From the NCBI GenBank assembly GCA_000231825.2, contig JH720359.1, positions 273,676 to 337,675 on the forward strand: a DNA stretch of 64,000 nt. The letters are read 5' to 3'. Origin of the DNA: Tetrahymena elliotti 4EA. Taxonomy: Eukaryota; Ciliophora; Oligohymenophorea; Hymenostomatida; Tetrahymenidae. The notes under the pieces were generated by a model. The model had not been told where the DNA came from. It made no database searches and worked only from the letters and a program-made list of their open reading frames with translations. How positions within the stretch are numbered: the stretch's first letter is position 1; each line of letters opens with the position of its first letter. This document shows, one piece after another, positions 23,213 through 35,236 of the stretch. Position numbers and translations under genes: made by a program.

Positions 23213-26200
23213 TCAATATTTTTGATTAGTCAAGTTTAACTTAGAAAAATTAAGCAATTTTTGTTCAGTTATACTTCTTTTCACTCTTTGATTAAGTTGG
23301 GTATTGCTTTAAGAGTTCACATTAAATGATGCGAGCTGTAAGCTATTATTATCCTCATAATTAATGTAAGATTTCTTCAAAATAGTTGTTGGAGTTAAGT
23401 CTCTATTAGGTTATGCAGATAAGATGTTTGAAGGAGATTAAACCATTTTAGAGTTCACTTGATAGCTACTAAGATTAGGAGAGGTATTTTTGATTAGACT
23501 ATCCCCAATATTACTATTTTTAAGGATTAAATTAGAACTATTATTTGATGAAGATATATTAGATTTATATAGATCACTATTGATGCTGATTAAAGTACTC
23601 TCCTTAGACCCATAAGCCTTTGTAAAGTTGTTATTTGCTGAAACATACAAACTTTATTGTAAAGGAGATTTTGCATTTTATTAACTAAATAATAAAGATT
23701 TTTAAATTGGTGATTACTTTGAGCTATTATTTGATGCCTATGAAGAAGTTATTGATGCATAATTTGCTTAGTTTGGTGATATGTTTTAATTATTGTTAGA
23801 GGTGTTGATAGGTAAATTTTAAGAATTTGAACTTGAAATTGAGTTTTTACTTCTTTAATGACGTTATAAGCTTGTTATAGTACCAGCTTCAATGCTTTGT
23901 TTTGAAGCCAAGCTTGTAACTTTTTAAGAGTTACTACTTGCTCCTATTTATTGTAGTCCTGATTATATAGATAGTAAGGTTTGGTTTAAAGATGATTTAT
24001 TTTTTTTCTAATCACCCTCTGTTAAAACTTGATTTGAACCAAAGCTATTTGTTGTTTCTTTAGATTTGCAAATAGATAAATAGCTTGTATTTATAGTATC
24101 TTCTTAGCTCTATTTATTTAGGTTTAAATCAAAACCTTTATTTTGAAGGGATGTTAATTTAGTTTGAGGTCTCTCCTATTCTGCTTTAGTTTGAATTTCT
24201 TTAGTTGGTCTAGTTTTACTGCGTGATTTTTCTAAGCAAAGCTTTGCTGTATCTTCAAGAATTTGTTATTAGTGACCTCTAATTTAGTTAAACTCATCAC
24301 CAAGCTATTTGTGAGCTCTAAGTTAGTGAACTTCTTTTGTTAGTTTTTCATTCTCAATTTCAAGTTTCTTTTTTTCTGCAATCAAGGTGGGTTCTTTTGA
24401 GCGTTTAGTATTCTCTTCTCTTTCTTTTCTAATTTTCTATTCATAGTAAACTTGTTGTTATTGTAGTCTTTCCATGTAGGCTCTTTCAATTATTTCAAGC
24501 ATCTAAGCTTATGAAAGGCCATACAGACTACTATGGTTTACACTTCCAAAAATAATATGGTTATTATTTTGAATAAAACTTTAACCACAACTAAAAATAC
24601 TACTTTGAGCCATAGAATTTGATGCGGGAGCCATACCATTTTAATTAATAGGAGATTATTACATCTAAAGACCACTACCACCAACTACACTATTTGACAT
24701 GTAGTTTGAAGTAGTTTAGAATCCTCCAAATTAGCTTGTATTCAAGTATTATCCATTATCATATTGATTATTATTTAAATTGTTACTTGATGAACAACCA
24801 ATAATTTGAGATTGGCTTCCATTAGTTTATTAGTTATTGTTACAATACATATTTGTTTGATGTAAGCTATTACCTTTTCTATGTTAGTTTTAAGTGGTTG
24901 GGGATACATTTGCTCCTCCCTAATATAATTACTATTGCTATTACTAAATTGCAAATGAAGGGAAACTAGATCCAGCTTTGAATGATACAAATCCAAAATT
25001 TTTGATAGGTGAAGCATTTTTCACACTATCAATTTAATTCTAAGAATTTTCAAGCTTTTAGTTTGCTTCGTTCAACTCACTTTTAAGAGAATCTTTTTGA
25101 GATTCTAAAATTTCAATTTTTTTTTAAAGATATTCTCTTTCTTATTACAAAGCTAATACAATTTATTTTTAAGTTAATTGATCGTTTAAATTCTATGAAA
25201 TTTAGCTTTGTCTTTAATTTTGAATCTATTCGAAGAATTTTTCCTACTCTAATTCTATTTATTCCATCATTTCTTTTCTATTCATTTCAAGAATATGAAT
25301 TTAGTTCAATAAATCAGAAATAGTCTTTTCTTTTTTTTGCATTTATTACTAGAATAAACTTTCTCTTTCTCCTAAACAGTTCTCTTGAATCTTAACTTTT
25401 TCTTCTAAATTTGCTATGATTTGTTATTGCATATCAAAGTTATCTAAATAAATAAAAAGATTAAAAATTATTAAATTAACTTAAAAGAATTAAAAAACAT
25501 TTTTATAATAAATTACTTTCTTCTTATTCGATTTGCTGGCATTATTCTATGAGCTCTTAGTTCTTTTCATTTTAGAAGTGGATAGACTGCTATAAAGATT
25601 CGATTGTGTCTAAGAATCTTTGTCTTTCTTCAGCAAATTCGGAAATTTAATTGTGCAATTGATCAGATAATTGCTAAATTTCACTTTCATACTACTAAGC
25701 AATTTCTACATGTTCTTATTAATTTTGATTTTCTAAGAAATTCACTTACTAAACTAGCTCGTTTTTCTCTATTTCTAAAATAGAAATGGTGTTTTATGTC
25801 TTTTTAATGAGACTATCTTATTCTTTTAGCTAGTTTTAAAGGACTTCGATTCTAATGCGATACTCATTAATTTCATTATTCTTCTCTTAAAGAAGTATTT
25901 AGTTGCTTGTAGATTCAGACTCAATTTATTTTGATTACTATTCAATCATTTTGTCTAGACGAATTTAGATACTCTTCTTGTTTTCTTCTAGTTAATTACA
26001 TCTTACTGTCATTTCTTGTAATTGCTTTTTAGTTTCATTAATCTCAGAACTCTCTTATTATTCTTATTAGATTTAACTCTAAATATTTTATTTTTCTTAC
26101 TTAAGCTTTTAAATAGTATTTTCCAAAACGTTTCTCTCTTTGTAGTAGGCATCTCTGTTTTCTAGTAAAAGTAATTCTAGCTGTTTGATATGTGCCTAAA

Positions 26201-28632
26201 GTTAATTTGTTTCTAACTTTATTTTTTGTTATTCGCTCACAAATAATGATTATTGTTATTAAAGTTAATTTTAAAGTTACTAAATAAGCTTAGTTTACTG
26301 TTATGTATTGTTGTTAACCTTACCAAGATTATAACTTATGCTTGTAGGTGAAAAAATACTTGTATTACTCTTATCACAATTTTAATATGCTTCTACAATT
26401 TAGCTGGAATTCAAATTCTTTTCATTAACTGCTTAAGCGTTTTTCTCATCCTCAGTTTCATCATCACAACCTGTATCTTATGATTAGAGAGGTTATTCAA
26501 AATTATCATCGTTTTTAGAATTTCCAATATTTGAAATCAACCCTGGTTATAGTTTAGATTTTTTCTTTGATCTCTTAGACTCAGATGTGTTTTAAGAACT
26601 AGATGTTTAAATTTAATCATATTAACTACTCTTGTTGTTTAGAATATTAATTTTTTGTTCAAGTTCTTTAATTTACATTTAATAAGATTAATTAATAGCT
26701 TCTAAATCATAGATTTATTATAAGTATTGCTTTTGGACTTTTTCAGTTGATTATTAGATCTCTAATTCTAATTAATTAATCAATTTATGTTATTATTCAC
26801 ATTCTCTTTAGAGATCGACATTTTAATTTGTCATTTTTTCAAGTTTCTCATTTTAGCCTTCAAAATTAATTTTAATTAACTCATGTTCTTCTGAGAATTT
26901 ATCCATTTTTTCCTTGAGTAAATCTATAGTTTTTTATTAGTCTATTATTTTCTATTCATACGACTACTATGCATGCTAATATGTAATGACTTCTTGCTAT
27001 TTTGTTTGTAACTAAAGTTCATAAGAAGTAATTTTTTGTTCGAATTGCAGTTGCTTCATTTACATATTTTCTATCAAACACTACTCTCTTTGTTAAACCT
27101 AACTCAAAACAGATTCTTCTTTTTCAACAAGCTGTTATTCATAATTTCTTTGATTTTCTTCTAATATTTCAGTATGTTTCTTCTCATAGAATTCTAATTT
27201 ACTCAAATATTCTTGCTCATAATATTCTTAAATAGCCTATTCTCTTTCTTATATGAAGACTTAGTATTATTCTTAAAGGAATTGAGCTTACTAGTTTTTA
27301 GCCAACTCCAACTAATCTTATTAATCTTTTTCCAAATTAGTTTATAGATTTTGATACTCTTAAATCTTTAAAGTTTATGATTCAATTATTTCTTATTATT
27401 ACTAGAGTTCTGATTCTAATAAATTTAATTTCTCATCTTTTTCTTACAACTTATCAAGATATTTTTGCTCTAAAATTTGCTTGCTCTCTTTATATACATG
27501 AGTTTATTCTTCTAATTAAGATTTCAGACGACTGCACTGATCTTTTAGATCCTCAATAATAACTTAATTTTTTTATTATTCTTAAACCTATCCTTAGTAC
27601 TTGAGTAACTAGCCCTCTAGTTGACTAATCCTTAATTCGTACTATTCTATCTATTCATTTCGTTAAATTACCTCTTTTTTTTAATTCTCATTATTTTATG
27701 TTTATTAATTAGATTTACTAGCTCTTTTTACACTCTCTTCTTCTCCTTCATGAGATTCCTAGTTATCTTAAATTTACATGCCTTAATTTTTTGGAGGAGT
27801 TAAATTATTTTCATTTCCTGATTCTTCTATATTCTCAAATTAACCTTCCTTTGAAGCTGAAGCTAAAACATTGTTGTTCTTTTGCTATTTTTTTTGAGAA
27901 AATACCATAGAATTAAATGACTCATTGCTTTGAAGTGTTGGTTCATTATACTATCTTAAAAGGGATCTAAGATTCTCTATCTCTCTCTATTTGATTGCTA
28001 TTTCTTGATTGTGCATTTCATTTAATTGAGCAAATTTTTGTTTATATATTGGATGCTATTAATATCTCAAATCGTTGATCTCGAAAAGACGGAAGAATTC
28101 ATCATTATCCTTTATTTTTTACTTTGCCTCTTTGAGCTCAAATTCAGCAAATTCTAATTTTTAATTTAAAATGGCCAAGTCTTTTTCTAATTTCGCTTAA
28201 ATTTCTCTTAGCTACTTCTTGAGAGTGGTTTCTTTTTTCTCTAAATCACGTATTTTTTCATCTTTTTCTGTATTTTATTAACCATCTAACTCAATATCTG
28301 CAATGTTGACCAGAGTTCCATTTTTAAAATAGATTCCACTTTTATTTAATCTTTCTTAAAAGGCTTTATTTGAAATCTAATTTATAAATATATTTTAATA
28401 AATGACATAAAACCTTTTTATCAAATAGATAAAAATAAAAAAATACTTGAGTTTAAGAGGTTGAGCTTATAATAGTGCTTCTATTCATTTAAGCTGAAGG
28501 TATAGAATCAAACTAAGCAGATTAATATAAATGATTGTGTAGCTTTTTAGAACTTCCATTTAATGCCTTCACAGAAGGTAAATTGTCTTAAGCAAGAAAT
28601 TCATTCTCATTGTTGATTGGAGTTTTACTCAT
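23213..28632 (-). CDS. Long coiled-coil protein, unknown specific role
   Basis: ATG at 28632 (MSKTPINNENEFLAQDNL), TGA at 23215-23213. Two introns (28446..28377 and 25516..25444) leave exactly 1,759 codons. Residues ~90 to 1,150 are a nearly continuous Glu/Gln/Lys/Leu coiled coil, for example KKETTLKKQLREIQAKLEKD. It is interrupted by an acidic-Ser linker around SESKRSKKKSKLQPG. A Ser/Asn/Gly-rich segment follows (for example TSNYMSNSVVGGSGL), then a short coiled coil (ERLQQQQVYYEQKIRKERE), and the C-terminal ~400 residues are Ser/Asn/Thr-rich and disordered. There is no motor, kinase or membrane domain. Proteins of this build are usually structural elements of basal bodies, cilia, Golgi or cortex; which one cannot be told from sequence. 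Confidence 0.8.
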
Positions 28633-29219
28633 CTTTTAAAGAGTCTATAAGTGACTTAAGTTTTTGTGTTGATGAGGGTGCTTTTTATTAAATAATTTCT
28701 GCTTTTAAACTTAAGATTTAAATATGAAATGTTTGTGAGCGAGTGTATGTATGTATTATTATGTTTATGTTTTTTATATATTAATTTAAAATTTTCTTTT
28801 CAAATTTAGTTTAAATTTTTTAATGAATAATAAAGAAGAACTGATTGATTATTTTTACTATTTGATTTTCAATATCTTTAAGATTTATAAATAGACCTTT
28901 GAATAGATTATTTTCTATTGATATATTGATAGACTGGTTGATTCTATTTGTATGAATAATTATAATTAAAAAAATTATTGTTTTGTATGTGAATCTCAAT
29001 GAGTTGAGTTTTAATTTTAAAATGACTCTCTGCTTAACTGAATTTTTAAAATTTTTTACACAAATCAATTCTTTCTTAACTAATAGATATTTATTAATTA
29101 ATTATTTGATGTATACTATCCCTTCTTGCTTAATAAATTAGATTTTATTAACAATACATACAAACAAAATCACAAAATTAAGTTTTTTTAATATTTTTGA
29201 GTTAGATGAATGAATGATT
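28633..29219. other. Intergenic region upstream of coiled-coil gene
   Basis: About 590 bp of AT-rich DNA with a short (TATG)n-like stretch near 28745. It lies between the coiled-coil start and the stop of the asparagine synthetase-domain gene. No gene recognised. Confidence 0.45.
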
Positions 29220-32205
29220 TCATTTTTTATCTTTAAGTCCATATTTAAAGGAACCCTTTGCTTTTCTGTTGCTTCCAAAAGTTCTTATATTTGATTATTT
29301 TGCTATTCCAGTTCCAAATTGGATTGCTTTCTTTCTAAATCCTGAAGTGGCACTTTTGAATAAAATTTAAATTAATTAAATTCTAATTAACCTTTAAAGT
29401 ATATTCTTTACATTAATCCAAGACTTTTTGCAACTTATCTTAATAGAATTTTATCTCCTGATCCTCTAGGTAAATTAAAATTAGTAAAATAGCTAAAATC
29501 AGTCTTTTCACATACTTCTTAAATTAAATTTTAGTTCAAAAAAGGGAATCTAACTTCTCTACCATTCTAAGATATTGCCCTATCATCTCTTCCTAAATTT
29601 CTTATCCATAACCTTTACAAATCTTTTAATAAATATGTTATCTTTTTTAAAGAAAATTAAAATAATTAAATATTACCAAATTTCATTTCCTATACTAAGT
29701 CCTTGTATCCACTTCTTTAAAAAGCTACACGATAACGTGAATATCCTCCAAATATTTCATCAGCACCTTTATTAAATATTGATAGAATTAATAATAATAA
29801 ATATGGTTTATAAATAATTGTATACCTAAACCACTTAAAACTACTTTAGCCCCAGATGTAACTGTTTTCTTTTCTAACGTATCTGTATGAATATAACCTT
29901 ATCCCTTAGTAGCTAAATGAAGTACTAGTGCAATATTGAAATCCATATGTGTGATTCTTGGATATATTAACTTAAGTAATGATTTTTCATTTAAACTCAA
30001 ATCATCTACAGTTTTGTCAATTAATATTAAATTATATTATCTGTTGGGATTGATATTCTTTAATTCCTCTAAAGCGTTTAAAGCTGTCAACCTATCAGAA
30101 GCATCACTTTTGAAACTGAGATTAAACAAGTCAATACTTTTAATAATAAAATTCATAAGTTAGATTTTTGATAAATATTTTTCAAAAGCAAATTTTAGCA
30201 TAAAAATAAAATTAATCTTAAAAATAAAAAATCATCAATCTTAGAAGTAGAAATACATACTTTTTTTAAAAATTAACTATCATTTTAAAATTTATTTGAT
30301 GAATAGCTAATTCTAATAGCACATGATAAAAAATTAACAAAATCTGTAAGCTTGTAAGCAAAATAGTGAATTATTTTGGCTTCTTAAAGAATTATTAATT
30401 AACAAAACTAAAAGTTTGATTAAAAATTCTGAAAGTACTGTACCTTATTTGATTTAAAAAACCATATTTCTTCTAAAATTTTTAGTTGTATTTAAAAGAA
30501 AAGGATTTTAAAAAAATTATTTTTTTTAAAATAAAGCTTTAAAATCTATAATTTTCAAGTTTTTTTAAAATAATAGATATTAAGAGCTAAAAAATTTAGT
30601 TGATTTATTTTTGGAGATTATTAAAAAAAATTGATGAAATAAACCAATTTACCTTTCGTTGACGGGCAGTAACTAATCTAAAAATAATGTTAGCAGTGTA
30701 GAATCCAAACCTCCAGAAAAAAGAACTGATATTTTAGAGTTTGTCTAGTTAGTGTCATAGTTAAAAGAAATTTTTTAATACAATACTGGCTAATCTGTTT
30801 CATCTTTCTCAAATAGCTTCTAAATTGGAATTTCATTAGACTATTTGAAATAACTTTTGAACTCTATAATATTTTAAATATGATCTTAAACACTTTGTTT
30901 AAGGGCATTTAAAACTATATCCATAGTTTCTTCAGGAGCTACCATGATTGGCTTTGCCTATTCATCCCAGTTATACTTTATGTTATATAATTTATCATTA
31001 ATCAGGCATGCATCCCATATAAACTTACTACTATCACTCATATCAATAGATATTAAAGTATTTTATGGTACTTCAATCCATTCTTTCTCTTTAGCTACAA
31101 AATAATCATGCAAATACTTTTTCTCAAGGAATAGTAATCTCTATTCGGGATCTTTCATATTATATCTTACATCTTTTTGAAATTTTGCTTCACTAGAAGC
31201 AGACGAATCTTCTATCTTTTTATCAACTATTTCTTCAGGTACTGTTTCAACTGCTGTAGATGTACCTTCTTCTCCATCTTCACCATCATCTTCTTACACT
31301 AATTTACCTTCATCTACATTTATTGAGCAAGAACTAAAAACAAATCCATTTTTAGAAAAACCTAATAAAAGAGATCTCTTTCCAAAAGGATCTTTTGCTA
31401 CAAACAATTTTTTTAGCTCATGATTGTAGTAAACAAAAGCATAATCTCCTTACAAGTTAGAGAGAACTGAGGTAATCTTTTATTCTAAAGTTTACTCATT
31501 TGAGGCTTTATTTTAATCTAAGTTATTAATCCTATTTTTAAGCTCCTATTCACATAAATTATTTAATTAAGCATATATTTATTCTGTATCATTTGTAAAA
31601 GGGTTAAAGTCATCTTTAATATTGCTATCTAAAGTTTCTACAAATAATTCCCCATTATATATAAAGACAGACTACTTGCTTTTATCCACAAAAGGTTAAA
31701 TATTTAAATGGCCAGAATCTCCTCTCAGATGAAGCAAACTGTTACAAAAAGTCATTTCTTTGAAAGAATTTTCTTTACTTTCTTCAAAATCTTCTAAATT
31801 TTTATCTTATTTTCCAATTTCTACTTCTTTAAAAGCTAAATCAGTATCCTTTTTTTCATCATATTTTGATTTAATGGTATCAAATATACTCTTAGAAATA
31901 TCTGTTAAGTTTTTACTGCATTTAAGTTCTGAATTATTATTGGTTAGTTAAAATTATCTATAACTAAAGGCATTAGGACCTCTAGGCCCTATTGACTTCT
32001 CAATATCTTATATAGAAAAATCATTTATAAATAATGAATTCTTTCTTATGTTATCTATAAAATCAAACTTAGTATTAAGATACTTGTTTCTTAATTCTTC
32101 ATTTTATTGAACATAGGGGTTCTAAGCATATCTCTCAAAAATATTAAAATTGCATTAATGAGACTCTATGTTTATTCCCTTTATGCAAAAACAAATTCCA
32201 CACAT
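29220..32205 (-). CDS. Asparagine synthetase domain-containing protein, ASNSD1 type
   Basis: ATG at 32205, TGA at 29222-29220. Four introns (30652..30137, 29825..29767, 29676..29623, 29411..29353) leave 766 codons. The N terminus MCGICFCIKG gives the class II glutaminase Cys2, followed by GPRGPNAF, FCNSLLHLRGDSGHLNIQPF and DYAFVYYNHELKKLFVAKDP plus FGKRSLL, a normal Ntn amidotransferase domain. An acidic insertion near residue 330 separates it from the ATP-binding domain, which has the PP-loop SVLFSGGLDSTLLTLF, then VNESIDLFNLSF, VLSGLGADEIFGGYSRYRVA, RNLGRDDRAI, NGREVRFPFL, LPRGSGDKILLR and KKAIQFGTGIAK. The last motifs match ASNSD1 rather than classical asparagine synthetase. Expected chemistry is glutamine-dependent amidation via acyl-AMP, but the true substrate of ASNSD1 proteins is not established. 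Confidence 0.9.
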
Positions 32206-33544
32206 ACTGTTAAATCTTATATTATGTTAATTTTGTTAAAGTAGTATAATCTAAATTATTTCTTGGTCTTTATTTTCTTTTAAAATCTATCAATAACTAA
32301 GTAATATAGTGGCTAGAATTATCAGAATTAGATTTAATTTTAAGGAAATGTGATGAAAAATTCATTTAACCATAAAATAATTTTGTTATTAAAATAAAAT
32401 TAACTAGATTGCTTCTTGATCTTTATTAAGTCTAATTTCATTTAAAATATAAGAACATTAAGTAATGCAATGGCAAGAATAATGAGATTTATATTTAATT
32501 TTAAGGAAAGACGTTTAGAAAATTTTATTAAAAAATATAAAATAATTTTGTCAATAAAATTAACTAAGTATTACCTCAACATATTTATAAAAATTAATAT
32601 TGCTTAATATGAATGAAACAAACATTTTATTTAAATTAAAATTTATTTTGAATAGAAATTTCTCACTTGGATTCTTTTTTGCAGATATCTGTTCAAGCAT
32701 TTTGAAGAAGAAAAATACTAATTAAACTTTTGCTTTAATAGATTATAAGACAAAATTATCAATTTTTCCAACACTTGATTATTTTTTTTTTTCTAAAATA
32801 GATAGGTTCAAATAAGTAGGATAAAGATGAACTAATACAAATATTTTTGAAAAAATTAATTTTTTTACCAAATAATTACAACAGATAATAAAAACATCTA
32901 TCTTTTTAATTTTGATTCATGATAATTTTTTTAAAAGTGTTAGGATATTGTTAATTTTTAAATAATTTTTGAGAGAGGGAAAGTCTAAATAAATGATTAA
33001 ACAAATTTGATACTTTTTGATAAGAAAAGGGAAAATTGAAGATTTTGATGCAAAAAATATAGTTTTGTAAAAAATAATTAAAAAAATACAGTTTTAAATT
33101 AAGATTGAAGAAATTTAATTAAAATTAAGGAAAACTTTTTGAACAGAAAAAAGAGAAGTTTGCATTGATTTGAAAGATTATTATAAGTTAATATTAAATA
33201 TTATAAAATCATCTTTGTTAATAATATTTATCAAATTAAATAAAGAAAGTATATACAATAGTTCATTCTATAATTTCTCTTTTTTTTAATTGATCATAAA
33301 TTAGAACTTCTCTTTAATTTAAAGATAAATTATTAATATTATCCTAATTTCTTTCTTTAGATGTTTTTTAACAAAATTTATTTTTGCTTCTTTTTAATTT
33401 TAAGTAGTGGTTTATTTTACTTTACATTTTTAGAATTACAAAATTTTAGAGTTATGTTTTTAAAGTCTTAATAGAATTAGTTACACAGCGAACTAAAGTA
33501 TACCACTTGCAACTCGAGGCTAGCGGTTTGGCTTTAAATCTTCA
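32206..33544. other. Intergenic region, no gene recognised
   Basis: About 1.3 kb of AT-rich DNA between two - strand genes. Between ~32230 and ~32560 there is a loosely repeated pair of segments around CTTGATCTTTATT/CTTGGTCTTTATT followed by similar sequence, suggesting an old local duplication. No coding frame or RNA gene was recognised. Confidence 0.45.
32255..32575. repeat. Imperfect tandem duplication in intergenic DNA
   Basis: Two related segments of roughly 150 bp follow each other. Each begins near TTCTTGGTC or CTTCTTGATC plus TTTATT, and continues with similar blocks (AGTAATATAGTGGC versus AGTAATGCAATGGC, then TTTAATTTTAAGGAAA, then ATAAAATAATTTTG and a similar end). The copies differ by substitutions and small gaps. 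It looks like a local duplication in untranscribed or promoter DNA of the ASNSD1-type gene. Confidence 0.5.
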
Positions 33545-35236
33545 TCACTCGTTATCACTAGATACAGCTCCTTTAGTTGAAGATTAGGAATCTTTATTTT
33601 AACCATTTAGAGATTACTCTTGATCATTTTTTTTGTCTTTTTGTTTGAGTAAATCGCTGCTTAAATCATTTAAGTGATTGTATTCCTAATCAAGTTTATG
33701 CTCTTCTTTTATTTTTCCTTACTCTTCATCCTATTCTATTGATATTTAATTTTAGCTATGATTACTATCTTCCTCTTTGAGAACTTTTGGTGATCTTGAT
33801 TTTTAGCTTGTTTCTATTTTTATTTTTTCATTTTAATTGCTATTAATTTCCTAATCTTTTACTTTTTTTTCACCACTATTTTTTAAGCTATCATCTTAAT
33901 CTTCATCATCAATAGAAATGGAATTAATTTCAATTTTCTTTTCATTTAAATTAGACGTTCCATTTAGAATTGCCTGTTAGGCTCTTGTTAGGGTAGTTGT
34001 TGTTGGAATAGTATTTTACTTATTGTTGCTACTTTTTGATGAAACCTCGTTGGTCTTGTTTTAGTCCATCTATTCTTTATATTAAGCAATCTAGGCCTTC
34101 AAAGATTTATTCAATTGGGAGTCTTTAGATGCTTAAGTCTTAATAGTGTTGATTAAGTAATAACATGTTTCATATGATAAGTTATATTTATCAGAAATTT
34201 CTTTATATGTTTACCCACAAGATAACTCAACATATAACTTCTACTTATATTATTCAGAATATTTGGCTCTTCCAGTCTCTGTGGTAGGCTAACTTTATTT
34301 CTCAACTGAATTTGTTCCCTCTGCAATCTTATTATTATTATTATTATTATTACTACTAGCGGCTTCATTACTATTTGTTGATAAATTGGTTTTTTATACT
34401 GAACTATTTTCACCAGGAGCACTCTTTGGCTCTTAATTTTATTACTATTTAGCAGCATTCATTTCCTTTTCAATTGAGTTAACTAAATAATAAGCTGTGC
34501 CATAATTGATGTTGTACTTTTTACAAATCCTACGATAGCTAAAAGTTTTCTTAGCTACTTCTTCAACTAATCTTTTACGAAGGTCTTCAGAGTATTTTTT
34601 CTTTCTGATTTATCTATTGTTTGAATTTTAATCTTTATTACCTCCACTGCTGCCCATGTAATTTTGACTTTCAGAAATTGAGCTGGAATAATTATTAGAA
34701 AATTAGCTTATGTTTCTATTAGCTTACTGTGAGGAATAAATTTTATCTTTTTCAATGTTTTTCTTGCGAGTTATAACTCCTCTGTTTTATAAAGACTTCT
34801 ATTACGAATGCTGATCTTCATATTCATCATCATCATCTTCATCTTCTATATCATCATAATTTGAATCACTGTTTATCTCTTTTTCTTTAATTTTATCACC
34901 TTCATCTTCTTCAATCTTGATTTAATCACTAAAGATGTTGATGTTTGCGTTTTATAAATTAGTAAGCTGTAAGCTATTATCATTATGACTGCTAGCTTAT
35001 TGGATCAAAGAAGCGCTATTTTAAAAGGCATTCAAGTCTTCTCCAACCTAAGCAACTAATGCTTATAGAAATTTATATTCATTTTTAATGAATTCTTTAT
35101 TTAATTCATTTTCTTAATATTAAATCAACAAGTATTAAATTTTATTAAGAGAGTATGTAATTTGAGAAGCTCTATTTTCAAATTTTGATAGATTCTACTT
35201 AAGAATCTATTATTATTTTTAAATTAATAGTCGCAT
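33545..35236 (-). CDS. Tandem helix-turn-helix-like protein, unknown function
   Basis: Single exon of 564 codons from ATG at 35236 to TGA at 33547-33545. The N-terminal ~70 residues are helical (MRLLIQKQQQILKQNL). An acidic tract follows (DDIEDEDDDDEYEDQ). Two ~50-residue segments are related to each other: KKYSEDLRKRLVEEVAKKTF with YRRICKKYNINYGTAYYLVN, and AKYSEQYKQKLYVELSCGQT with YKEISDKYNLSYETCYYLIN. Each fits a helix-turn-helix pattern (helix, then I..KYN..Y.T.YYLI). An Asn run encoded by AAT repeats near 34326-34352 separates them. The C-terminal third is Lys/Glu/Ser/Gln-rich. Similar Psq-like or transposase-type HTHs bind DNA, so a transcription factor or domesticated DNA-binding protein is likely, but the family was not identified. 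Confidence 0.7.
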
